Origin: Pseudomonadota bacterium
Lineage (GTDB): Bacteria > Bdellovibrionota_B > Oligoflexia > Oligoflexales > Bin106
DNA: 6,217 nucleotides
Reading direction: 5' to 3'
NCBI GenBank assembly: GCA_026710525.1
Contig: JAPOQT010000166.1
Span: 1-6,217 of the forward strand
Shown here piece after piece: positions 1-6,062 of this stretch. Position 1 is the first letter of the stretch. Every line of letters starts with the position of its first letter. The position numbers and the translations under genes are program-made. The notes beneath the pieces were generated by a model. The model saw only the letters and a list, made by a program, of their open reading frames with translations. It was not told the DNA's origin and ran no database searches.

Positions 1-1898
1 AGAAAATCAAAGTGTCTCTCACCCAACGAGGGATAAAAAAACATCTATTAACTCAAGCTACCAGAGCTATGGAGCCTGATCTTATTTTCGCTGATAATCA
101 GCCGCTTTACAAAACCTTAAGCACTCTTTGGTGGGGAGAACACTATACCGATGAGATTCAACGCCTTACTCGCGAGGATGTAACCGAGTACTCTCTGAGT
201 GAACTGAAAATTCGACTCGATCTCGTTCGTAATAATTTCATCAGATACCAACGACTTAGGGATAGCTTTATTGACGATGCTCGTAAACTGAGTGAAGCCC
301 TTAATCAGCTCAGCCCATCAGAGGTATTATTTACCGGTGACATGGTGGATGTTTTACCGAGGTTTGCTATCCGTGAACTCAGAGGCAAGCGACATATTGT
401 TTATCACCGACAATTTGACGACGAATTATTCTCTCCCGAAGACAACGAACCATACCTCGAAGCCTTAGCCAAGGAAATTGCTCTCGATCTCAAGAAAGAA
501 TCAGAAAATGAAGAAGAACAGGAAGATCCTGATGGACAACTGATGACAGATGAGTCTGAAATTTTAGCCGCTGAACTCACCGAGGAAGAACGTATCGAAG
601 AGGAATTAGATAATATAAGCCAAGACTGGCCTAGTGTGTCGTTTTTTTCTTTGAGCGATAGCCATATCAATGACATGAAATCACTTACTACTGAAGACCT
701 CCAGTACATCCAAAACACCGAACTCTTAGGAGATCCTGAGTCAGTCCTACTTGATGGTCGTTTACCTCTGGCTACTTTAGAATTTCTTGAGCAGTCCATT
801 GACTCCGATTGGCAGCAGTTAATCGCAAGCGAAGATCCGTATAGCCTCAAAAAGCTTTTTCATCATCATGATTTTCGCATTGCTTTAGGATTATATTATC
901 TACGTTATTTAAGTCGCATTATTGGGGTTAGCTCCCATGTGAGTCCAGTATTATCATTACCCCTCGGAACAAACGTTGTTACCACGGTAGACATAGCCCG
1001 CTTATTTCAAACCATCACCACCGGTAAAACATTTCAATTTTTTGACCATGGTGAGCCCAATCAAATCTCATTTATTAAACGTATTGAGGACCGTCATGGC
1101 AAAGTTCTCTACGAAGCGAATAAAAAGTCCCGTACAGTGATTCAACCAGTGATTATTTCCCAACTCACTGAGGTCTTACGGAAGGTGGTCACCCATGGTA
1201 CTGGTCGGAGAGCTCATGGAGAGCTTTATATTGATCTGAACCAGGAGCAAAAAACTCAATCAGCAAAGTATAAAATCAGGGTGCCGGCATTTGGTAAAAC
1301 AGGTACCACTAATGATTTCACCACTAGTTATTTTGCTGGTTCATTTCCTTATCCTAAGGAGAAAAGTAGCACCCTATCCCTCAGTAACACCTACTCTATG
1401 GCCACCTATGTTGGCTATGATATTCCAAAAGAAATGAAAAATGGTCGGATCTCTATTTATGGCGGCACAGGAGCTCTACCATTATGGACTGATTTCTTCA
1501 AAGAACTGATCGCCGTTAAGGACTATCACTCTTATATGGACCGTTATGACATCGATCTGATTGAAAGTAGAGAGTGGCTCATCTACCGTGATGATAAACT
1601 GTGGCAACCCCTCAGGGTTGATTTACCGCGAGGATTAGCCCTAGGTAAAATGTCAGATAAGTATGTCGAGGACTATCAACCAACTAATCTCGCTGAAACA
1701 GGTGAAGAGTTTGTGGGGGACCATAAGCGCTCACATAGTGTTCTCGGCCAAGTCTTTGCTCCTACCCCGTTAACTTTAGAACAGCCTTTTCCACGCTCGT
1801 TTTTGCCGCTCACTGCTAAAACATTGAGTCTTATTCCTTATTATCAAGATAATACCAACAATGATGAAGAGGATGAAGCTAAGGGCGCTCCTGAATAA
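1..1898 (+). CDS. Class A penicillin-binding protein-like transpeptidase, C-terminal part (5' end outside window)
   Basis: Partial gene. The frame stays open to base 3, so the GTG at 12 is probably internal and not the start. Residue numbers count from that GTG. Residues about 278-500 match the class A PBP transpeptidase fold, which cross-links peptidoglycan in the periplasm: SLPLGTNVVTTVDIARLF (315-332), GTGRRA (396-401), FGKTGTTNDF (427-436, with the KTGT box at 429-432) and GGTGALPLW (484-492). The segment YSLKKLFHHHDFRIALGL (277-294) aligns without gaps to the usual xTLRxALAQSxNIPAVRL region, but the SxN position reads H286-D287-F288. No PGSxxK box is visible, so it must lie upstream or be absent. 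Residues about 1-270 are not recognised and contain a very acidic stretch (159-200). The C-terminus is also acidic. It may be a divergent or non-catalytic PBP. The family call is firm; activity is uncertain. Confidence 0.85.
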   Translation, partial: KIKVSLTQRGIKKHLLTQATRAMEPDLIFADNQPLYKTLSTLWWGEHYTDEIQRLTREDVTEYSLSELKIRLDLVRNNFIRYQRLRDSFIDDARKLSEALNQLSPSEVLFTGDMVDVLPRFAIRELRGKRHIVYHRQFDDELFSPEDNEPYLEALAKEIALDLKKESENEEEQEDPDGQLMTDESEILAAELTEEERIEEELDNISQDWPSVSFFSLSDSHINDMKSLTTEDLQYIQNTELLGDPESVLLDGRLPLATLEFLEQSIDSDWQQLIASEDPYSLKKLFHHHDFRIALGLYYLRYLSRIIGVSSHVSPVLSLPLGTNVVTTVDIARLFQTITTGKTFQFFDHGEPNQISFIKRIEDRHGKVLYEANKKSRTVIQPVIISQLTEVLRKVVTHGTGRRAHGELYIDLNQEQKTQSAKYKIRVPAFGKTGTTNDFTTSYFAGSFPYPKEKSSTLSLSNTYSMATYVGYDIPKEMKNGRISIYGGTGALPLWTDFFKELIAVKDYHSYMDRYDIDLIESREWLIYRDDKLWQPLRVDLPRGLALGKMSDKYVEDYQPTNLAETGEEFVGDHKRSHSVLGQVFAPTPLTLEQPFPRSFLPLTAKTLSLIPYYQDNTNNDEEDEAKGAPE

Positions 1899-1926
1899 CG
1901 TGTCGTAGTTCTGCCTTCGGTTTTAA

Positions 1927-2118
1927 TGTCATGGGATAAGCACAGCTAGCCCTGAAACAATCTTAGATGCTTTAAAAGACGTTAAAACATACCTCGTTCA
2001 AGATGGGAGGAAAAAGCCTTCCACTTTTTATGACATACCAAGGGAAATCTCGAAAGAGGCAGAAAAAATCTATCAAGCCTTAGGCATAAAATACTCAAAA
2101 AGACCTTACGAAATATAA
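1927..2118 (+). pseudogene. C-terminal remnant of a protein, possibly an IS1634/IS4-type transposase
   Basis: This frame is open from the stop codon at 1924-1926 to the TAA at 2116-2118 and has no ATG, GTG or TTG near its beginning. It encodes about 63 residues with ordinary protein composition, including SPETILDALKDVKTYLV, FYDIPREISKEAEKIY and QALGIKYSKRPYEI. The pattern 'SPE..L..LK.....(40 residues)...EI...LGIK' recalls the C-terminal tails of IS1634/IS4-family DDE transposases. That resemblance is from memory and tentative. With no start and an abrupt beginning, it is best read as the 3' end of a gene whose body was deleted or never inserted here. It could also be the tail of an unrelated gene, or a chance open frame. 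Confidence 0.35.
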
Positions 2119-2139
2119 TTATTTTTACTCAAAAATAAT
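2118..2139. terminator. A/T-only perfect hairpin between convergent genes, possible weak terminator
   Basis: Two perfect 9-bp arms, ATTATTTTT (2118-2126) and AAAAATAAT (2131-2139), enclose the loop ACTC. It lies in the space between the convergent PBP-like and repeat-protein genes. The T-rich left arm on plus and the same sequence on minus could favour transcript release in both directions. With no G:C pairs in the stem, it would be a weak intrinsic terminator. It could instead be an end of the adjoining transposase remnant. Confidence 0.25.
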
Positions 2140-2206
2140 CGATTTGTCGTGTGTGCTTTTAAAGAATAGTGAGCAAATAAGTCCTTTTATTTCAATATGT
2201 TACGTT

Positions 2207-3124
2207 TTAGGGTAAAAGAAAATTAGGAATAAGAGGATAATCTGCCCCCGGAAGATTTGGTGCACGGTAATCGTCTCCAGGATAATCTGCTGGCAAGCGG
2301 TAGGAGTCGAATTCTGGTACATCTGGTAAACCGGGTAAATCGAATTCTATTACCACAGGTTCAGGTTTTGGCGCCTCAGGTTTTGCCGGCTCGGGTTTTG
2401 GTACTTCAGGCTTTGGCGCCTTGGGTTTTGGTGGCTCGGATTTTGGTACTTCAGGTTTTGACGCCTTAGGTTTTGCCGGCTCAGGTTTATAATATTTAAT
2501 CTCCACGCCCTCATCACAGTTTGCTTTACACGATTTAATATTAGCAGCCGGATTACCGCTAGCATCTTTTGGGACATCGGTGCAATCAACGGCAATCTTG
2601 CAATCTTCATCCTGTATTGTAGCAGTTGGTTTTGCCACTTTATTAGTCTCAGAGTCTTTGTTTGTTGGGTTTTCCTCTTTATTAGACTCAGAGTCTTCGT
2701 TTGTTGGGTTTTCCTCTTTATTAGACTCAGAGTCTTCGTCTTCTGTAAATGCCTCTGTAAATGCCTCCCACAACTCACGAAAGATAGACTCAATCAAGGT
2801 GATCTCTGTTGCTGGCAACTCATCTTGCAACAGATGCAAGTATTGCTGTGAGTAATCATCACCCTGAGAAAGCTCAACCACATAAGTGAACAGTATATTT
2901 AGTTGCTCTTCATCACTCAGCTCCTCGTGAGAAAGAACATCGACGATCTCTGACTCGTCAACGCCAATATCAATAAGAAAATCGGCCGTGAGATTAAGAA
3001 GAGTGTCGGTAATATGATTGTGGCTTGCTGAAGCAGCAAAAGACGAGGTGCTGAGAGTCGTCAGTAAAACCACTGTTATCAATAGTGACATCAAGAAATA
3101 ACAGATTTTTTTCGTGGTGATCAT
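2207..3124 (-). CDS. Secreted acidic and proline-rich repeat protein, 305 aa, unknown function
   Basis: I chose the ATG at 3124 because GGGGA lies about seven bases upstream and it gives a clean signal peptide: MITTKK, hydrophobic 8-25, Ala-rich cleavage region SSFAASA (27-33). The TTG at 3160 would add 12 residues before it. Mature protein in order: a helical acidic region (about 35-127, including 58-107 shared with the broken copy at the right edge); a 13-aa acidic repeat (EDSESNKEENPTN twice, then a diverged third; about 130-168); a four-cysteine segment (C175, C181, C199, C203) that may form two disulfides; a K/P-E-P rod with a 15-aa period (about 214-257); and a tail with LP-ADYP motifs (277-302). 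There is no membrane anchor or LPXTG. It lies downstream of the protease gene on the same strand, with 293 bp between them. I do not recognise the family. The proline rod recalls TonB-like spacers only in composition. Confidence 0.85.
   Translation of the reverse strand: MITTKKICYFLMSLLITVVLLTTLSTSSFAASASHNHITDTLLNLTADFLIDIGVDESEIVDVLSHEELSDEEQLNILFTYVVELSQGDDYSQQYLHLLQDELPATEITLIESIFRELWEAFTEAFTEDEDSESNKEENPTNEDSESNKEENPTNKDSETNKVAKPTATIQDEDCKIAVDCTDVPKDASGNPAANIKSCKANCDEGVEIKYYKPEPAKPKASKPEVPKSEPPKPKAPKPEVPKPEPAKPEAPKPEPVVIEFDLPGLPDVPEFDSYRLPADYPGDDYRAPNLPGADYPLIPNFLLP
2334..2485 (-). repeat. 45-bp tandem repeat encoding a 15-aa proline-rich rod
   Basis: About three imperfect copies of a 45-bp unit within the repeat-protein gene. 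The unit beginning GGTTTTGCCGGCTC (plus strand) recurs at 45-bp spacing: at about 2379, at 2424 with changes, and at 2469 where it is cut short. It encodes KPxPxKPxxxKPEVP-type units. The period keeps the reading frame, so copy-number change would lengthen or shorten the rod without breaking the protein. Confidence 0.75.
2635..2738 (-). repeat. 39-bp tandem repeat encoding the acidic 13-aa unit
   Basis: Two identical 39-bp units (2661-2699 and 2700-2738) are preceded by a diverged partial unit (2635-2660). They encode EDSESNKEENPTN twice, plus a KDSETNKVAKPTA variant. The broken copy at the right edge has only one such unit (about 5872-5899), so unit number differs between paralogs by a frame-preserving 78 bp. 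Confidence 0.85.
2742..2765 (-). repeat. 12-bp direct repeat, two copies
   Basis: TCTGTAAATGCC occurs twice head to tail (2742-2753 and 2754-2765) and encodes the EAFTEAFTE stretch of the repeat protein. It lies next to the 39-bp array, at the point where the two paralogs stop matching. Confidence 0.8.
2801..2955 (-). repeat. Long direct repeat, left copy
   Basis: This 155-bp block matches 6063-6217 at an offset of exactly 3262 bp. I count three differences (2803, 2818, 2828), all at the low-coordinate end. It encodes residues 58-108 of the repeat protein, from SEIVDV to LPATE. The true right boundary is unknown because the partner reaches the window edge. Confidence 0.92.
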
Positions 3125-3137
3125 TGTGCTTCCCCAT
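3118..3137 (-). promoter_or_regulatory. Ribosome binding site choosing the ATG at 3124
   Basis: On the minus strand the bases before the ATG read TGGGGAAGCACA. The purine-rich GGGGA sits about seven bases upstream, which is normal spacing. It supports this start over the TTG 36 bases upstream. Confidence 0.6.
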
Positions 3138-3169
3138 GTGTTAAACAAAACATCAAACAACTAACTCGT

Positions 3170-3181
3170 CTAGGATCCTAG
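3170..3181. promoter_or_regulatory. 12-bp perfect palindrome, possible operator
   Basis: CTAGGATCCTAG is self-complementary and lies 46 bp upstream of the ATG at 3124, where a regulator could overlap the promoter or the start of the transcript. It is the only perfect palindrome of this size I noticed in the intergenic DNA. Role inferred only from position. Confidence 0.3.
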
Positions 3182-3187
3182 CATAAG

Positions 3188-3226
3188 ATTGGTCAAAAGC
3201 AATTAAAAAATCACTATTGACCCAAT
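3188..3226. promoter_or_regulatory. Interrupted inverted repeat upstream of the repeat-protein gene
   Basis: ATTGGTCAA (3188-3196) and TTGACCCAAT (3217-3226) are complementary apart from one extra C. Twenty A/T-rich bases separate them. The centre is about 80 bp upstream of the start codon. The arms are about 29 bp apart start to start, compatible with two half-sites on one helix face. It could be an operator or a transcript hairpin. Confidence 0.3.
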
Positions 3227-3417
3227 ACCAGACTATTTTACCTTAAACTTATCAAGATATGACCCCCAAATCATCTATCACTAAATTAGTGACTTCACAG
3301 TCACATGTTTAGGACTTGGTCCTGGATGCTAATATCTGGTCATAGGATTTGTGGTTGCGGCGCCTCCAACCTTCATCGACGATTTGTCAAATACATGGTT
3401 TCGACAACTCTTGGGAG

Positions 3418-5544
3418 CTAATCAGAAAAAAGAAAATCGATAACCTTTTTTAAAATTGATCGTGGCCATTTTTTATGTTCTTGAATCGTCTGATCAACCC
3501 AAGGCCGGTGGTAAAAAAGTGACTCCTGGTACAAAAGAAAACTACAATTAAATGAGGCGACCGGATATTTCATCAAAACACCGGATGTTACAGCAAAAAC
3601 CTCGACAGACGAGCCATCCTGCGATTCAATAAACACTGGAGAGCCAGAATCACCTGAGCAACCAAAATAAAGCTCATCTAGATAGCCACTCTTCTTCTCT
3701 GCAGTAAGGCATAACCTCGATGGCCTTGAACATTGAGAGCTCCAAAACATTTCTTTTTGATCTATCGCATTAGCTAACTTTGATACAACCGTTTCTTTGA
3801 TGTGTTTAATCCCCGTAATACTCTGGACATAAGGCAGCAAAATATTTTCAAATCTCGATGATGAAATCACTAACTCATCTTCATAGTAATCTATAAGTGC
3901 CTGGTGAATATTAGAGATGTATGTTGCTGGTAATAACCAATATGCAGGATGTATCTTTGAGTAAGGTGTTTCGTAGTCTTGTAAGAAAAAACGTTTTTCG
4001 TTAAAACCACGATAAGCCACTTTAAAAATTTTAGAGCCACTATTAATAAGATCGGTGAGAGATGTCCTTGAATCGACAATTTCTGCTGGTTGAATATTAG
4101 GAAAATCATCTGGCTCATCAAAAAAAACCAATGCAAGATCATGTAGTCCGTTTTCATGATATTTTGGGTGGATCACAATAGTATTTGCCGTGTATCTGAC
4201 ACGTTCACCTTGAAGCAAAAAGCTAATTTCTAGCTCATTGTTTTTCTGGCGATTAAAAGCGTCTTCCGCAACATGAGCTGCTGTTAAAACAACACCATCA
4301 CCAAGATAAACCCCTCCTCCTGAAGAACCTGAGGGTACGGTGTTAACTCTAACAATTGAATCAATCTTTTTTTGATAATAGTTATTGTAGTGCGGATGTT
4401 CTAAAACAAGGGGCTCCTCTGTTTTGCCAGAAAATTCTCTATAATTTCGCACATCTGATTGAATCCATGGTAAAAACCTGAGAATATCAAGGCCTACCAT
4501 GTGATGGTCCTCATTCTGTAAGATAGAATTATTTATAGCTCTAAAAGCAATCTTGGTTAGTCCAATACCCATCATTTTGTAATCCCCAGTTTTTGTCTGC
4601 CAAAGTACCGGGTAACCAGTACTCTTAGATTCTTGACAAAACCCCTTATCCTGACTCTCTTCTGTTGTGGCATGAAAGCTACTTAGACAAAAAGGAAAGC
4701 AATGAATTAACTCATAAAATTTTCGGGAGGGATCTCTGAGAGGACGATCAAACATCGGAGTAAAAACTGGAAAACTAAGACCTTCTGGCTTTGTCTCCTC
4801 AGCATCCTGAATAAACTCTTCTAACTTACCGGGAAAATATTTTACCAGCAAAGACATGAGCTCTGCTTCTTTGGGACCAAACAACATTTTTCTTTTTATT
4901 AAGTAAGGCGTGCCTTGTTTCCTAGTTTTTTCAGAGCAAGCAGATATTTTTCCCATTCTCTCCGTCGTTGCACTATCAGAAGAACATTGAGACCCCTCTT
5001 CGCAGGTGTACTTTTGGTAACCTACAGTGAGTAAATCTTGTCCTGTAAAATCAGCGAAAGACTGAAAATCACCAGAATTAACCATGGGAATTGGCGTGAT
5101 ATGAGCCATTCCAGGGGTAGGCTCGAAATACATGATAGAATAATTGTAAAAATAATAACTACTTCGTTCTGATATTCTGATTAAATCTACTTTTATTTTC
5201 TCATATTCTAGGCTATCTGGATTGTTACGGAAACCAACATAAATATTATCTGTCGGTAAGGCTTTGAAATGTTTATCAGAGTAATATAGGTCATAGGGGT
5301 CTTTGTGATATTTTTTATCCCTATGCCTTGCTAAACTGTGGGCAAGAATAGCACCTGGATAAATAAGTGCTCCCATGCCTAGCTCTAAATATTTACCGTC
5401 ACTTGTTTTTTCAAATATGGTCGCAAAGTTGTTTGGTAGGCGCTTTGATTTGAGAGCTTGCTCTACCTGCGAAGTAAAAGGGTGATGTTGATTTCCCAGA
5501 GAAACCCCCACCACCATTAGAACAACAATTAACTTGATCAACAT
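3418..5544 (-). CDS. Secreted tandem trypsin-like protein: N-terminal pseudoprotease, C-terminal serine protease (S1 fold)
   Basis: 708 residues from the ATG at 5544. A weak AGGA lies about 12 bases upstream. Residues 1-17 form a short signal peptide, so the product should be exported. The C-terminal domain (about 385-690) has the full chymotrypsin-type triad: H424 in VLTAAHVAED, D469 in LHDLALVFF and S633 in GCSGDSGSPVF. H-to-D spacing is 45, as in chymotrypsin. D-to-S spacing is 164 against about 93 there, so roughly 70 residues are inserted (about 520-600). F627 falls at the position of residue 189, which argues against Arg/Lys specificity. C629 and C667 could form the 191-220 disulfide. 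The N-terminal domain (about 40-370) repeats the layout with the triad lost: L71 in GALIYPGAILAHSLA, N134 in YNYSIMYFEP and T309 in KSTGYPVLW. Its role is unknown; a chaperone, binding or inhibitory role is possible. Neighbours on the same strand are the two repeat-protein copies. Confidence 0.9.
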   Translation of the reverse strand: MLIKLIVVLMVVGVSLGNQHHPFTSQVEQALKSKRLPNNFATIFEKTSDGKYLELGMGALIYPGAILAHSLARHRDKKYHKDPYDLYYSDKHFKALPTDNIYVGFRNNPDSLEYEKIKVDLIRISERSSYYFYNYSIMYFEPTPGMAHITPIPMVNSGDFQSFADFTGQDLLTVGYQKYTCEEGSQCSSDSATTERMGKISACSEKTRKQGTPYLIKRKMLFGPKEAELMSLLVKYFPGKLEEFIQDAEETKPEGLSFPVFTPMFDRPLRDPSRKFYELIHCFPFCLSSFHATTEESQDKGFCQESKSTGYPVLWQTKTGDYKMMGIGLTKIAFRAINNSILQNEDHHMVGLDILRFLPWIQSDVRNYREFSGKTEEPLVLEHPHYNNYYQKKIDSIVRVNTVPSGSSGGGVYLGDGVVLTAAHVAEDAFNRQKNNELEISFLLQGERVRYTANTIVIHPKYHENGLHDLALVFFDEPDDFPNIQPAEIVDSRTSLTDLINSGSKIFKVAYRGFNEKRFFLQDYETPYSKIHPAYWLLPATYISNIHQALIDYYEDELVISSSRFENILLPYVQSITGIKHIKETVVSKLANAIDQKEMFWSSQCSRPSRLCLTAEKKSGYLDELYFGCSGDSGSPVFIESQDGSSVEVFAVTSGVLMKYPVASFNCSFLLYQESLFYHRPWVDQTIQEHKKWPRSILKKVIDFLFSD

Positions 5545-5706
5545 AAATAGCTAAAGTCCTATTATGTTCTTAGCTGCATACCAGCCATTTGTACTATGAT
5601 GACCAACCAGAATTAAGAGTTAAAATTAGAACATCTTACCACCACCAAACTCTACGACATAAAAAATTGCCAAGAAACATCTAGCAAAAAACGAAGTGAA
5701 CTTACT
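5545..5706. other. 162-bp region between the broken repeat gene and the protease gene
   Basis: A/T-rich and without a gene. On the minus strand it begins with a T6 run just after the broken gene (about 5684-5692), preceded only by a tiny 4-bp stem. That is too little to call a terminator. TTGGCA and TTGCTA could serve as -35 boxes on the minus strand, but I find no well-spaced -10, so no promoter is called. Confidence 0.4.
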
Positions 5707-5800
5707 TTATCTTATCATCAAATCATCAAATGTTGCGTTACCACCTCCGCCTACGGGCTCTGGCGGCAGGGTTGGTGGGAATACAGGGTCTGACAGCACG

Positions 5801-5906
5801 GGTTTTGGTGGCTCGGGTTTATAATATTTAATCTCCACGCCCTCATTACAGTATTGTGAAAGTTGGTTTTTCCACTTTATTAGGCTCAGAGTCTTCGTCT
5901 TCTGTA
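5801..5906 (-). repeat. Diverged match to the acidic and KYYKPEP part of the intact copy
   Basis: 5801-5852 matches 2469-2520 with four differences. 5853-5897 matches about 2616-2660 with several differences. 5898-5906 resumes at 2739-2747. The jumps correspond to a 95-bp deletion and to two missing 39-bp units. This block is more diverged than the 155-bp block at the edge, so the two parts have different histories. Confidence 0.8.
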
Positions 5907-6062
5907 ACAATGTCATACACCTCCTTTACGCGAAGAACACTTGAAACAGTACTTCCAACCTTGCTTAGATCCGTTAGCTTGAACGTTCGACTTAACCTTT
6001 ACTTCAAGACCACCTGAAACAGCATCTCCAAAAGCCTTAAGGACTCTAACAATCCCTGTGGC

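Larger units (their letters stand above)
1899..2206. other. 308-bp region between convergent genes
   Basis: This lies between the stop of the PBP-like gene and the stop of the minus-strand repeat-protein gene. It holds a start-less coding fragment (1927-2118, plus strand) and an A/T-only inverted repeat (2118-2139). No G+C-rich terminator follows the PBP-like gene. I see nothing else that can be supported. Confidence 0.6.
3125..3417. other. 293-bp region upstream of the repeat-protein gene, rich in short dyads
   Basis: No gene was found. Close to the repeat-protein gene are a 12-bp palindrome (3170-3181) and a wider inverted repeat (3188-3226). Farther out are three short potential hairpins: 3289-3304 (GTGACT/AGTCAC, 4-base loop), 3311-3323 (AGGAC/GTCCT, 3-base loop) and 3353-3371 (GGTTG/CAACC). 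None is followed by a T-run on the minus strand, so I do not call a terminator for the protease gene. TATGCT on the minus strand near 3180 could be a -10 box, but I see no convincing -35. Confidence 0.5.

Noticed and set aside
404..850. A 148-aa minus-strand open frame inside the PBP-like gene.
   Set aside because: It is a serine-rich shadow of the acidic coding stretch on the plus strand, with no independent support.
2334..2740. A CRISPR-like array.
   Set aside because: The repeats are contiguous without spacers, lie in a coding frame and encode proline-rich and acidic protein repeats.
2257..2855. Open frames of 70 and 91 aa (plus) and 147 aa (minus) inside the repeat-protein gene.
   Set aside because: All are repetitive shadows produced by the 39-bp and 45-bp arrays. 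The frame with signal peptide, cysteines and ribosome site is the real one.
3125..3160. TTG at 3160 as the start of the repeat-protein gene.
   Set aside because: It would put 12 extra residues before a normal signal peptide. The ATG at 3124 has a well-placed GGGGA.
3891..4157. An 88-aa minus-strand open frame inside the protease gene.
   Set aside because: It overlaps the region coding for catalytic D469 in the real frame and has no recognisable content.
5707..5916. A 69-aa gene starting at ATG 5916, with AAGGAGG just upstream and an ATGA overlap with the preceding frame, suggesting translational coupling.
   Set aside because: The purine-rich bases fall in codons AAG GAG GTG (K-E-V) of the restored frame. 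The spacing to ATG is only about three bases. The first 20 or so residues are an out-of-frame reading of the acidic repeat. A broken gene explains it better.
5905..5925. A prfB-like programmed +1 frameshift site (GGAGG, then GTA TGA C).
   Set aside because: A shift there would also lead into the acidic frame, but GTA is not a slippery codon for +1 and the spacing is shorter than in prfB. The residues before this TGA in the first frame look out of frame, so the shift more likely happened near 5998-6003.
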